From: UBA10649 sp965227045 | GTDB lineage: Bacteria; Actinomycetota; Actinomycetes; S36-B12 | DNA: 64,000 bases | Assembly (NCBI GenBank): GCA_965227045.1 | Contig: OZ245718.1 | Location: 992,001-1,056,000 of the forward strand | Reading direction: 5' to 3' | Shown: positions 24,950 through 32,609 of the stretch, one piece after another | Position numbering within the stretch: position 1 is the stretch's first letter | How the letters are laid out: each line of letters starts with the position of its first letter | Notes under the pieces: model-generated | Database searches by the model: none | What the model saw: only the letters and a program-made list of their open reading frames with translations | Told to the model about the DNA's origin: nothing | Translations under genes and position numbers: made by a program

Positions 24950-26122
24950 ATGACTGACTCCTCCGTTCCACGAGACCGGTCCGACGACTACACGGAGGCG
25001 AACGCCGCACGACGCCGCGAGTTCGCACTCGAGGTCACCGGGACCGACCTACGACACGTCGGCTCCTACTCGATCGATCCAGCAACCCTCCCCGGCAACA
25101 TCGAGAACTTCACCGGGGTCGCGCAGGTGCCGATCGGCCTGGCTGGTCCGCTTCGGATCAACGGCGAGCATGCGAATGGCGACTTCTACATCCCGATGGC
25201 CACGACGGAAGGCACGCTCGTCGCTAGCTACAACCGCGGTATGCGCGTCCTGTCGGCAGCGGGCGGCGTGCGGGCGACCGTCGTCGACGACCGCATGCAG
25301 CGCGCTCCGGTGTTCATCTTCGACAACGCCCTCGAAGCGCGGGACTTCGGCGACTGGGTGCGGACTCACGCAGGGGAGATCGCCGCCGCGGCAGGGACGA
25401 CCACGAGCATCGGCAAGCTCATCGAGATCGAGCAGTATGCGGTCGGTCCACTTCTCTACCTCCGATTCGACTACACGACGGGCGACGCGGCGGGCCAGAA
25501 CATGGTCGGCAAGGCAACCCTCGCCGCATGCGAGTGGATCGTGGCGAACCATCCCGCAGCGCCGCGTTACCTCCTGTCCGGAGGCATCGACACGGACAAG
25601 AAGCATTCGGCGATCAACGTCCTGCAGACACGCGGCAAGCGAGTCATCGCCGAGGCCACGATCCCGGCCGACCTTCTGCGCACGGTGATGGGCGTCGAAC
25701 CCCAGACTCTCTTCTGGGCGCGGCAGGTGAGCCAGACGGGGGCCTTCCTCGCGCGCTCGTCGAACAACGGAGCGCACGCGGCGAACGGGCTGGCGGCCCT
25801 GTTCATCGCGACGGGTCAGGACGTCGCGAACGTCGCCGAGTCGCACGCGGGAATCGTCTACACGCAGCTGCTCGACTCAGGCGACTACTACTGGTCCATC
25901 ACGCTGCCCGCGCTGATCGTCGCGACAGTGGGTGGCGGAACGGGCCTGGCAACCCAGCGAGAATGCCTGGAACTGCTCGGCTGCTCAGGGCCGGGCAACG
26001 TACGCAAGCTCGCCGAGATCTGTGCGGCGACGGTGCTCGCCGGCGAGATCTCACTGAGCAGCGCCATGCTGGCCGGCGACTGGGTGTCCAGCCACGAGCG
26101 GCTGGGCCGCAACCGCGGCTAG
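24950..26122 (+). CDS. Hydroxymethylglutaryl-CoA reductase, class I-like
   Basis: HMG-CoA reductase makes mevalonate from HMG-CoA with NAD(P)H. The 390-aa protein has the full set of catalytic landmarks of class I enzymes: FTGVAQVPIGLAGPL, Glu87 in TTEGTLVAS, Asp179 in DAAGQNM, Lys217/218 in DTDKKHSAIN, the GGGTGLATQRECLELLG dinucleotide loop, and a C-terminal SSHERLGRNR His. No other mevalonate-pathway gene (kinases, HMG-CoA synthase, diphosphomevalonate decarboxylase) is near. Most actinomycetes rely on the MEP route, so this isolated gene is notable. The TAATAC hexamer before ATG 24950 suggests a leaderless transcript. The next gene is convergent, so they are not co-transcribed. Confidence 0.9.
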   Translation: MTDSSVPRDRSDDYTEANAARRREFALEVTGTDLRHVGSYSIDPATLPGNIENFTGVAQVPIGLAGPLRINGEHANGDFYIPMATTEGTLVASYNRGMRVLSAAGGVRATVVDDRMQRAPVFIFDNALEARDFGDWVRTHAGEIAAAAGTTTSIGKLIEIEQYAVGPLLYLRFDYTTGDAAGQNMVGKATLAACEWIVANHPAAPRYLLSGGIDTDKKHSAINVLQTRGKRVIAEATIPADLLRTVMGVEPQTLFWARQVSQTGAFLARSSNNGAHAANGLAALFIATGQDVANVAESHAGIVYTQLLDSGDYYWSITLPALIVATVGGGTGLATQRECLELLGCSGPGNVRKLAEICAATVLAGEISLSSAMLAGDWVSSHERLGRNRG

Positions 26123-26553
26123 GCCGGGACGGGCCTGAGCGTCATTACGGCCGCGCGGATCGACTCCGGGATCGGCACTGGCCGCCGCGTCTCGCGGTCG
26201 ACATAGACATGCACGAACTTGCCGATGGCGACCGGGCTCGCCTCGCGCTCGCCGAAGAGCACCAGGTAGTAGGTCACGCTGCGCTCGCCGAGTCGTTCGC
26301 ACGCAATGCCAACCGTGATCGACTCCGGGAAGTGCAGTTCGCCGACGTAGCGGCAGCCCGTCTCCGCGACCACTCCTAGCGCCGGCAGATCGCGGACGTT
26401 GCCCGCTGCCTCGATGAGCCAGCCGTTCACCGCGGTGTCGAAGAGTTGGTAGTGGACCGCGTTGTTGACGTGGCCGTAGACATCCTCGTCGGCCCATCGT
26501 GTTGGAACCGTGCGCAGGACGGCGAAGTCGGACGGACGAAGGTGAGCGGTCAC
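26119..26553 (-). CDS. Acyl-CoA thioesterase, hotdog (4HBT) family
   Basis: The 144-aa protein has the 4-hydroxybenzoyl-CoA thioesterase pattern TRWADEDVYGHVNNAVHY, where the Asp in ADED and the HVNN segment mark the active site, followed by a hotdog strand pattern (ESITVGIACERLG). It should hydrolyse an acyl-CoA; the chain type is unknown. The GTG start at 26553 overlaps the stop of the upstream cupin gene (GTGA), so the two are coupled. Confidence 0.88.
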   Translation of the reverse strand: MTAHLRPSDFAVLRTVPTRWADEDVYGHVNNAVHYQLFDTAVNGWLIEAAGNVRDLPALGVVAETGCRYVGELHFPESITVGIACERLGERSVTYYLVLFGEREASPVAIGKFVHVYVDRETRRPVPIPESIRAAVMTLRPVPA

Positions 26554-27062
26554 GGCGCTGCCGTGAACTCGGCTATGAGCGACGAAGCCGCAGGGAACCG
26601 CTGCGTGAGCTCGATCGAGTCGCCGATGACGACATCGACCGGATCGACCCCCGGCCACTCGGTGCTCGCACCGAGGAACCACTCCCCGCTGCGGACCCGG
26701 GCGGTGTGGAAGGTGCTCCCGGGGATGAGAAGTTGCAGATGCTCTCCACTCGCCACGTCCTCGCCCATCGTCTCGACGGAGTGCGACCCGTCCGGATGCA
26801 GCAGCAGGATCTCGAGCGGATCGCCGAGATAGCGGTGATACAGCTGGTCGTTGCGGATGCAGTGCAGGCGGACGGGCCGCTCAGGGGTCACCATGAAGTA
26901 GAGCGCCGAGCCAAGAGGTCGGCCGTCGGCAAACGGCTCGGCAAGTCCGCCGGGTGCGATCACCCGGCTGTCGACGAAACTCAGGTTGACGTAGCCGCAG
27001 GTGGGATGCGGTTCGAGGTTGAGCAGCGTGCGCAACTCCTCGGGCGACGACGTCTGGGTCAC
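26550..27062 (-). CDS. Cupin family protein (DUF985)
   Basis: The 170-aa protein matches DUF985, an RmlC-like cupin: ALYFMVTPERPVRLHCIRND, then YHRYLGDPLEILLLHPDG and a C-terminal STFHTARVRSGEWFLG strand block. The His-rich beta-barrel may bind a metal or small ligand; no reaction is established. The GTG start at 27062 overlaps the S53 peptidase stop by 4 nt, so the three genes (peptidase, cupin, thioesterase) form one transcript. Confidence 0.87.
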   Translation of the reverse strand: MTQTSSPEELRTLLNLEPHPTCGYVNLSFVDSRVIAPGGLAEPFADGRPLGSALYFMVTPERPVRLHCIRNDQLYHRYLGDPLEILLLHPDGSHSVETMGEDVASGEHLQLLIPGSTFHTARVRSGEWFLGASTEWPGVDPVDVVIGDSIELTQRFPAASSLIAEFTAAP

Positions 27063-28906
27063 CGGCCGATCTTAGGTGCGGTTGACGTCAGCGAATGAGG
27101 GGTTAGCAGATTGAAGATGGGCGCACCCAATCCGCTCGCGGCGTCGAATCCGGACTGCGCCTGGCAGCATGCCGGGGCATTCAGCGAGCTCTCCGCGTAC
27201 ACGAGTGGGTACTGGTTGCTGCCGACCGTCACGTCGTAGATCGACCCGTCGTGGAATCGCGCAGTGCGATACAACCACGGATTCACGAAGCCGAGCGGCG
27301 CGTATCCCTTCGCGCGCATCTGCGAAGACATCATCGCGAAGCCCGTCGCGACGAGCGGGCTCGCCTGGCTGGTGCCACCGGTCGGTCCCACCGGCTGTCC
27401 GCCAAAGTAGATCGTGGTTCCCGGTCCGGCTCCTGCCTGCGCGGCGATGTCTGGCACGCTGCGCACGTCCGAGCCGGTGATGGGGCGCTGGTACCACGGC
27501 GCATCGAAGACCGCGCTCGGTCCGCCGGTGCCCACCGCGTTGCCGCTCAGGCCGTACTGCAGGTCGTTCCACACCGACTCGCCAATGCGGGCATTCTCCG
27601 CACCGAGGTTCAACTGCGTTCCGCCGACGGCGGTGATGAAGGGCGATGAGCCCGGGTACTGCACTGTCGGACGCGGATTGCTGGGATCCCCGCCCGTGGT
27701 CTGGCAGGCCGACGACCCGCGGTCACCGGATGCGACGAATGACGACGTGCCGACGAGCGCCGCGTACTGCAGGAGGGATTCGACTGTCGACAGCGAGCCG
27801 GCGCCAGCCTCGGGTGCCAACTCGCACGTGCCCCACGAGTTGGTGATCGCGTCCGGCGGCGTGGGCCATGCGGTCAGGGCGAGCGCGTATGCCTCGATGA
27901 ACGACGGCGTGGAGTTCACGACCTGGACGAAGCGCAGCGACTTCAGGTTCTGAGCTGCCCAGGAGACGGTCTGCAGGTCAAGCGCGCTCTCCCCGGACAG
28001 CGACACGATCGGGGTGTCGATCCCCAGTCCGGTCTTGACGTCGACGACCGGCGCCGTGTGCCCGAAGCACGCGGCAGCCGCGTCGACATCGCTCTGTGCG
28101 AACCCGCCGCCGAGGCTCAGCACTGCGATTCGTGGCTGCACGCCCTTCGCGATTGCGTTCTGCAGCGGAGCAAGTCCATAGGCCTGGCTGAGCTGGAAGG
28201 GCGTGAAGGTCCTGGCGGCGAGGTCTCCCGTCTGGCACGTCTGGCCAAGCGGGGTTCCCTCGTTGGTCGGCGCTACGGCGTCACCGAGGCCGGGATAGAT
28301 CAACTCCCGAGTCTGCTTCGACATCACAGCCCCGGCGACATCAAGGCTCGCGACGTATTGGGAGAACAGGGGCAGGAACCACGTCGTCTTGGACTTCAGC
28401 GCTGCCGGCAGCGGCGCATAGTCCTCACCGGTTGAGTCCAAGAATGCGTAGAGGTTGAAGGGCGGTGCATCGGGATCCTGTGCCGAACCGGGCTCGGCCG
28501 CCCGGAACTGCGCCGGCGCGCCCAAGGCGGTCTGCCACGATGCGACCGTTCCGCTCACACGCGCGAAGAGCCTCGTGGCGTCGATGCGAGCCGTGAGGCC
28601 AAGATGCTGGGCGGCAGCCTTGAGCGCGCTCTCCGCCTGAGCGGTCGCGCCGAACGAGTGCGCGACCTGCTTGACGGTCGAGTAGCGCCGGAACTCAGCT
28701 GTCCCCGGCGAGCTGACCGCCTGCGCAGCGGCCTCGAGAGCCTTCTCGCGGTAGGGAAGCCCGACAAGGAAGGTGACGACCGCATTGGGGTCCGCGGGCG
28801 CGGGCGCATCCGCTGCCATCGCCGTTCCCGATACGCCGCCGAACGCACCCAGTGCGAGAGCGGCGGTGGCCACCATGCCGATAAGTCCTCGTGAAGTTCG
28901 CGTCAT
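27059..28906 (-). CDS. Secreted S53 (sedolisin/kumamolisin-type) serine peptidase
   Basis: The 615-aa precursor has a signal peptide (about residues 1-30), a pro-kumamolisin activation domain (about 40-190), and an S53 catalytic domain. Active-site residues are seen as Glu and Asp four apart in SGESALDLQTVSW, and Ser in GGTSQASP, the S53 form of the usual SGTSxS loop; NSWGTCE holds the oxyanion Asp/Asn region. S53 enzymes are acid-active extracellular peptidases with a C-terminal Ca site. Cys in GQTCQTGD, CFGHT and CCQAQ may form disulfides. ATG 28906 has TAGCGT 6 nt upstream. The stop overlaps the cupin start. Confidence 0.9.
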   Translation of the reverse strand: MTRTSRGLIGMVATAALALGAFGGVSGTAMAADAPAPADPNAVVTFLVGLPYREKALEAAAQAVSSPGTAEFRRYSTVKQVAHSFGATAQAESALKAAAQHLGLTARIDATRLFARVSGTVASWQTALGAPAQFRAAEPGSAQDPDAPPFNLYAFLDSTGEDYAPLPAALKSKTTWFLPLFSQYVASLDVAGAVMSKQTRELIYPGLGDAVAPTNEGTPLGQTCQTGDLAARTFTPFQLSQAYGLAPLQNAIAKGVQPRIAVLSLGGGFAQSDVDAAAACFGHTAPVVDVKTGLGIDTPIVSLSGESALDLQTVSWAAQNLKSLRFVQVVNSTPSFIEAYALALTAWPTPPDAITNSWGTCELAPEAGAGSLSTVESLLQYAALVGTSSFVASGDRGSSACQTTGGDPSNPRPTVQYPGSSPFITAVGGTQLNLGAENARIGESVWNDLQYGLSGNAVGTGGPSAVFDAPWYQRPITGSDVRSVPDIAAQAGAGPGTTIYFGGQPVGPTGGTSQASPLVATGFAMMSSQMRAKGYAPLGFVNPWLYRTARFHDGSIYDVTVGSNQYPLVYAESSLNAPACCQAQSGFDAASGLGAPIFNLLTPHSLTSTAPKIGR

Positions 28907-28912
28907 CTGAAA

Positions 28913-28918
28913 ACGCTA
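28913..28918 (-). promoter_or_regulatory. -10 element TAGCGT of the S53 peptidase gene
   Basis: Read on the minus strand, TAGCGT ends 6 nt before ATG 28906, consistent with a leaderless mRNA. Confidence 0.45.
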
Positions 28919-28958
28919 CCAGCGCCGATCACGCGCAGTGGACCACGACCATCGCGGA

Positions 28959-28964
28959 TACGAT
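28959..28964 (+). promoter_or_regulatory. -10 element TACGAT of the guanine deaminase gene
   Basis: TACGAT ends 7 nt before GTG 28972, which supports that start over the ATG at 28891 located inside the divergent peptidase gene. Confidence 0.45.
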
Positions 28965-28971
28965 CGCGGTC

Positions 28972-29538
28972 GTGACGCCCGACGAGCTGATGGCTGAGGC
29001 CTGCCGCCTAGGCGAGCAATCCGCGCGAAGTGGCTGGGGCGGACCATTCGGAGCGGTGATTGCCAGCGACGGAGCGATTGTCGCGAGGGGTCAGAACGTC
29101 GTCCTCCTCACAGGCGACATCACCGCGCACGGCGAGATCAGCGCGATCCGGAAGGCAGTTTCGGTACTCAACCCGTATGCACCCTCGATCGCGGAGTCAG
29201 AGCGGAACCACTCAACGCTGGCTCTGGTGCCCAAGGAACCCGGCTCCGATGACGTCGTACCCGCACGCTCACGGATGCTCCTCGGGATGGAGCTGTACAC
29301 GAGCGGATTCCCCTGCCCGATGTGCATGGGCGCGATCTACTGGGCGCGCATCGGCAAGGTCTACTTCGCCTGCAGCGCCGAGGACACTCGCGAGATCGGC
29401 TTTGACGATGCGTTCCAGTACGAGGACTTCGCACGGCCGCTCCACGATCGCCGAATCCCGATCGAGCAGCTCGGGCGCGAGGACGGCCTCGCTGCCTACC
29501 GCGCCTGGTCCTCGAAGCCCGACCGGCATCCCTACTAG
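28972..29538 (+). CDS. guaD: Guanine deaminase (cytidine/deoxycytidylate deaminase fold)
   Basis: The 188-aa protein closely follows the Bacillus GuaD pattern: GGPFGAVIASDG, the zinc motif HGEISAI (His and catalytic Glu), and PCPMCMGAIYWARIGKVYF with the two zinc Cys, then EIGFDDAFQYEDFARP. Guanine deaminase converts guanine to xanthine plus ammonia, which the xanthine-dehydrogenase-like enzyme at 15142-18683 could in principle use. The GTG start at 28972 is preferred; an ATG at 28891 would overlap the divergent peptidase gene and add a low-complexity segment. Confidence 0.88.
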   Translation: MTPDELMAEACRLGEQSARSGWGGPFGAVIASDGAIVARGQNVVLLTGDITAHGEISAIRKAVSVLNPYAPSIAESERNHSTLALVPKEPGSDDVVPARSRMLLGMELYTSGFPCPMCMGAIYWARIGKVYFACSAEDTREIGFDDAFQYEDFARPLHDRRIPIEQLGREDGLAAYRAWSSKPDRHPY

Positions 29539-29564
29539 CCGCGCGAGCGATCCGGAGAACTGAC

Positions 29565-30038
29565 GTGTGCTCGAGTTGTCTCATGGGTGACGCGGCGCTG
29601 CCTACGCACTGGCGTCTGGTCGCGCCCCGCCTGCCCGATGAAGCAGATCAGACGCACGTGCGGCGCGAACTGCGGCGCATCGGCGCCGTGACGATCGGCG
29701 ACGATGTCTGGGCGGTTCCCGAGGCCTCGGCGTTCCTGGCTGGCGTCGATCGCGTGCGCGAACTCGTCGATGCGGCCGGCGGGACCCTCATGCGGGTTGA
29801 CGCCGAGCCGCAGGATCCCCGCGAGCGGATGACAGCGATGACCGCGTTCAACGCTGCGCGCGCCGCGGAGTGGACTGAGCTGAGGTCTGAGTGCGAGAGG
29901 TTCGACGGAACGCCTGAGGACCTGGCCCGCCTGCGACGCCGGGCTCATGAGATCCAGGCACTCGACATCTTCTCGGTGCCGGAGGCGGAGGTCGCCGATC
30001 GTGACCTCCGGGCGTGCGCCGCGGCCCTCGCGGGCTAG
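29565..30038 (+). CDS. ChrB N-terminal-domain-like protein
   Basis: The 157-aa protein resembles the N-terminal domain of the chromate-resistance regulator ChrB: WRLVAPRLPDEADQTHVRR, then ELRRIGAVTIGDDVWAVPE and a helical end. The ChrB C-terminal rhodanese-like part is missing and no chrA transporter is near, so a chromate role is doubtful. The GTG start at 29565 has GGAG 7 nt upstream; ATG 29583 is the alternative. A CSSC pair occurs at the N terminus only if the longer start is used. Confidence 0.7.
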   Translation: MCSSCLMGDAALPTHWRLVAPRLPDEADQTHVRRELRRIGAVTIGDDVWAVPEASAFLAGVDRVRELVDAAGGTLMRVDAEPQDPRERMTAMTAFNAARAAEWTELRSECERFDGTPEDLARLRRRAHEIQALDIFSVPEAEVADRDLRACAAALAG

Positions 30039-30057
30039 GCGACCGGGCCGCGGTTTG

Positions 30058-30130
30058 CTCCCCCATCTGGACTCGAACCAGAAACCCTTCGATTAACAGT
30101 CGAATGCTCTGCCAATTGAGCTATGGGGGA
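30058..30130 (-). tRNA. tRNA-Asn (GTT)
   Basis: On the minus strand from 30130 the cloverleaf is complete: acceptor TCCCCCA/TGGGGGA, D arm with GCTC and GAGC, anticodon loop CTGTTAA (GTT at 30095-30097) and T arm CTGG-TTCGAGT-CCAG. The discriminator is G. The 3' CCA is not encoded (GCAAA follows), unlike the tRNA-Met at 23943. It sits just downstream of the dnaG operon. Confidence 0.93.
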
Positions 30131-30178
30131 CTGTTGCCAGCATGACCGGCCCCGGAACAATATCAAGGCCTGCCGGAC

Positions 30179-30685
30179 TCAGATTCCTAGGGCGTCGCGA
30201 AGGCGGTCCAGCGCCTCGTCAACCGTGTCGCGAAGGCCCGGGTCCGCGGGATCCAGGCCGGCGTCGAACACCACTGACCAATGGATGGATCCGTCGTCAC
30301 TGTCTCGCCGGGCGACCATCCGTGCCCCCGCGGTGGGGGTCAGTTCGACCCACTCGCTGACGACCACGCTGTCGGTGACCCGGTCGTGGACGGCGGCGGG
30401 CAGATCGCGCGCATCGTCGAGCTCGACCCGGAAGCTCCGGGCCCCCGGACCGTCGAGGAGAACTTCGAGCACCGGGTCGTCCCACGAGGCCTTGCTCACC
30501 TCGTGCCACGGAATTCGGACCGACTGGAGGTACAGCGCGCGGGCGGTCGCGATCACATAGGTCGCTGGCTGCTCATCCGTCGCCGAGCGTGCACCCCAGG
30601 ACACCACCTTCTCCCCCGGCAGCACACCGAGATCCGTGGCGACTCCGGCCGGCAGCCGCTGCGGCAGGCCACGCATGAGCCGCAT
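30179..30685 (-). CDS. Hypothetical protein downstream of dnaG
   Basis: The 168-aa protein has VLPGEKVVSWGARS and TYVIATARALYLQSVRIPWHEVSKASWDD, a beta-rich core reminiscent of PH-like domains, then an acidic helical C terminus ending RLRDALGI. Similar proteins follow dnaG in other actinomycetes, but no function is known. Its start ATG overlaps the dnaG stop (TGATG), so it is translated with dnaG. Confidence 0.75.
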   Translation of the reverse strand: MRLMRGLPQRLPAGVATDLGVLPGEKVVSWGARSATDEQPATYVIATARALYLQSVRIPWHEVSKASWDDPVLEVLLDGPGARSFRVELDDARDLPAAVHDRVTDSVVVSEWVELTPTAGARMVARRDSDDGSIHWSVVFDAGLDPADPGLRDTVDEALDRLRDALGI

Positions 30686-32568
30686 CAGCCGACCTCGCCG
30701 AGAGACTCCTGGCGCAGCGAGCGCCGGTACTCCTCGAGCGCCATGAGGTCCTCGAAGCAGCGCTGGTAGTCCTGCGGCTGCTCGACCGGGTCGATCCGCT
30801 GGAGGCGACCGCGCAGGTCGGTGATGCGCCGGGACGCGTCGAGCTCGAGCAGCCGGGAGATGACACCGATGGCGTAGCGCACGTCCTGTCCGAACTCGGC
30901 AGGCAGCGGCTCCACCGCGAGCTCGCGAATGAGGCGACGAACCGAGTCGTCCTCGGCATTGGCAAGCACGGCGTCGATCCACGGCAGCCCGCTGATCTCG
31001 GCAGAGGGGAAGCCCGCTCCGGCAATGGCGGAGTGCACCTGACGAGCGCTGGGATGCGTGAACGCCGACTCCTCGACGCTCTCGTACCAGTGCGCGACTG
31101 TTGCGGGCTCCTGCAGCGCGCACTTCAGCGCCTCGCGCTCGACGATGAGCGCAGGATCACGACGCTGCCCCGTCTGAGATCGCGGCATGGGTGCAGCGGG
31201 CGGGGCCGACGGTTGCTCGCGTCGCGGCGGCTGCCTCTGCTCGGCGCGTCCGCCGTCAGCAACCGCGCGGGCGACCGTTTCGACGTCGATGCCGAGCCAG
31301 CCGGCCAGCCGGCGCGTGTACTCCGGGCGCAGCGCCGCGTCGCGGATCTTGGCGACTACTGGTGCCGCCTCGCGGAGCGCGGCCACGCGGCCCTCAGCGC
31401 TCTCCAGGTCGTACCCGGCGAGGGTGGAGCGGATCGCGAACTCGAAGAGCGGAACGCGACGATCGACCAGTGCCTGCACCGCGGCATCGCCGTGCTGCAG
31501 TCGCAGGTCGCACGGATCAAGACCCGTGGGCTCCACGGCGACGAACGTCTGAGTGACGAACTTCTGGTCCTCCTCGAACGCTCGCAACGCCGCCTTCTGG
31601 CCGGCCGCATCGCCGTCGAAGGTGAAGATCACGTTGCCCTTCATCTGGTCGTCGTCCATCAGCAGGCGGCGCAGCACCTTGATGTGCTCGGTGCCGAACG
31701 AGGTGCCACACGTGGCCACGGCGGTGGTGACGCCAGCCAGGTGACAGGCCATGACGTCGGTGTAGCCCTCAACGATGACGGCCTGCTGGTTCTTGGAGAT
31801 CTCGCGACGACTCAGGTCGATGCCGTATAGCACCTGGCTCTTCTTGTAGATCGGCGACTCCGGGGTGTTGAGGTACTTCGGGCCGTCGTCATCGTCGAAC
31901 AGCTTTCGCGCACCGAAGCCGATGACGTCTCCGCCCAGATCGCGGATCGGCCAGACCAGGCGGCCGCGGAAGCGGTCGTAGACACCGCGATTGCCCTGGC
32001 TCACCAGCCCCCCGGCCATCAACTCGGCGTCGGTGAAGGACTTCTTACGCAGGTGATTGGTGAGGGCATCCCAGGACTTCGGTGCAAAGCCCACGCCGAA
32101 GTGCGCCGCCGCTGCCGCGTCGAATCCCCGGGAATCGAGGAAGTCGCGGCCGATCTTGGCCTCGGCGGTCGACAGTTGCTCGACGTAGAAGGCGGCCGCG
32201 GCCTTGTGGGCTTCGACGAGGCGCGTGCGCTGGCCCTGCTGGCGATTGATCGCCGACCCGCCATCGACGTACCGCAGTTCGACGCCGGTGCGCTCGGCCA
32301 GCTTCTCGACGGACTCGGCGAAGCTGAGGTGGTCGATCTTCTGCAGGAAGGTCAGGACGTCGCCGCCCTCACCGCAGCCGAAGCAGTAGAACATTCCGCG
32401 GCTGGCCGTGACGTGGAAGCTCGGGGAACGCTCCTCGTGGAAGGGGCACAGGCCCTTCAGCGACCCGCCGCCGGCGGGCTTGAGGGACACGTACTCACGG
32501 ACGACGTCGTCGATCCTGGCGCGCTCGCGGACGAGGGCAATGTCCTCGTCGCGAATCCGTCCAGCCAT
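30685..32568 (-). CDS. dnaG: DNA primase
   Basis: The 627-aa protein has the expected domains: a CHC2 zinc finger (CPFHEERSPSFHVTAS and MFYCFGCGEGGDV) near residues 30-70, the primase core with IVEGYTDVMACHLAGV and the Toprim acidic motif FTFDGDAAGQKAA, and a C-terminal helicase-interacting part from about residue 430. DnaG makes RNA primers for replication. ATG 32568 is chosen over ATG 32595 because TACACT lies exactly 6 nt upstream and the conserved MAGRIRDEDI begins there. Confidence 0.97.
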   Translation of the reverse strand: MAGRIRDEDIALVRERARIDDVVREYVSLKPAGGGSLKGLCPFHEERSPSFHVTASRGMFYCFGCGEGGDVLTFLQKIDHLSFAESVEKLAERTGVELRYVDGGSAINRQQGQRTRLVEAHKAAAAFYVEQLSTAEAKIGRDFLDSRGFDAAAAAHFGVGFAPKSWDALTNHLRKKSFTDAELMAGGLVSQGNRGVYDRFRGRLVWPIRDLGGDVIGFGARKLFDDDDGPKYLNTPESPIYKKSQVLYGIDLSRREISKNQQAVIVEGYTDVMACHLAGVTTAVATCGTSFGTEHIKVLRRLLMDDDQMKGNVIFTFDGDAAGQKAALRAFEEDQKFVTQTFVAVEPTGLDPCDLRLQHGDAAVQALVDRRVPLFEFAIRSTLAGYDLESAEGRVAALREAAPVVAKIRDAALRPEYTRRLAGWLGIDVETVARAVADGGRAEQRQPPRREQPSAPPAAPMPRSQTGQRRDPALIVEREALKCALQEPATVAHWYESVEESAFTHPSARQVHSAIAGAGFPSAEISGLPWIDAVLANAEDDSVRRLIRELAVEPLPAEFGQDVRYAIGVISRLLELDASRRITDLRGRLQRIDPVEQPQDYQRCFEDLMALEEYRRSLRQESLGEVG

Positions 32569-32574
32569 ATGGGG

Positions 32575-32580
32575 AGTGTA
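32575..32580 (-). promoter_or_regulatory. -10 element TACACT of dnaG
   Basis: Read on the minus strand, TACACT ends 6 nt before ATG 32568 with no ribosome site, indicating a leaderless dnaG mRNA. Confidence 0.45.
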
Positions 32581-32609
32581 GGTGGGCTGGGCCACCCGGC
32601 CACGAGAAG

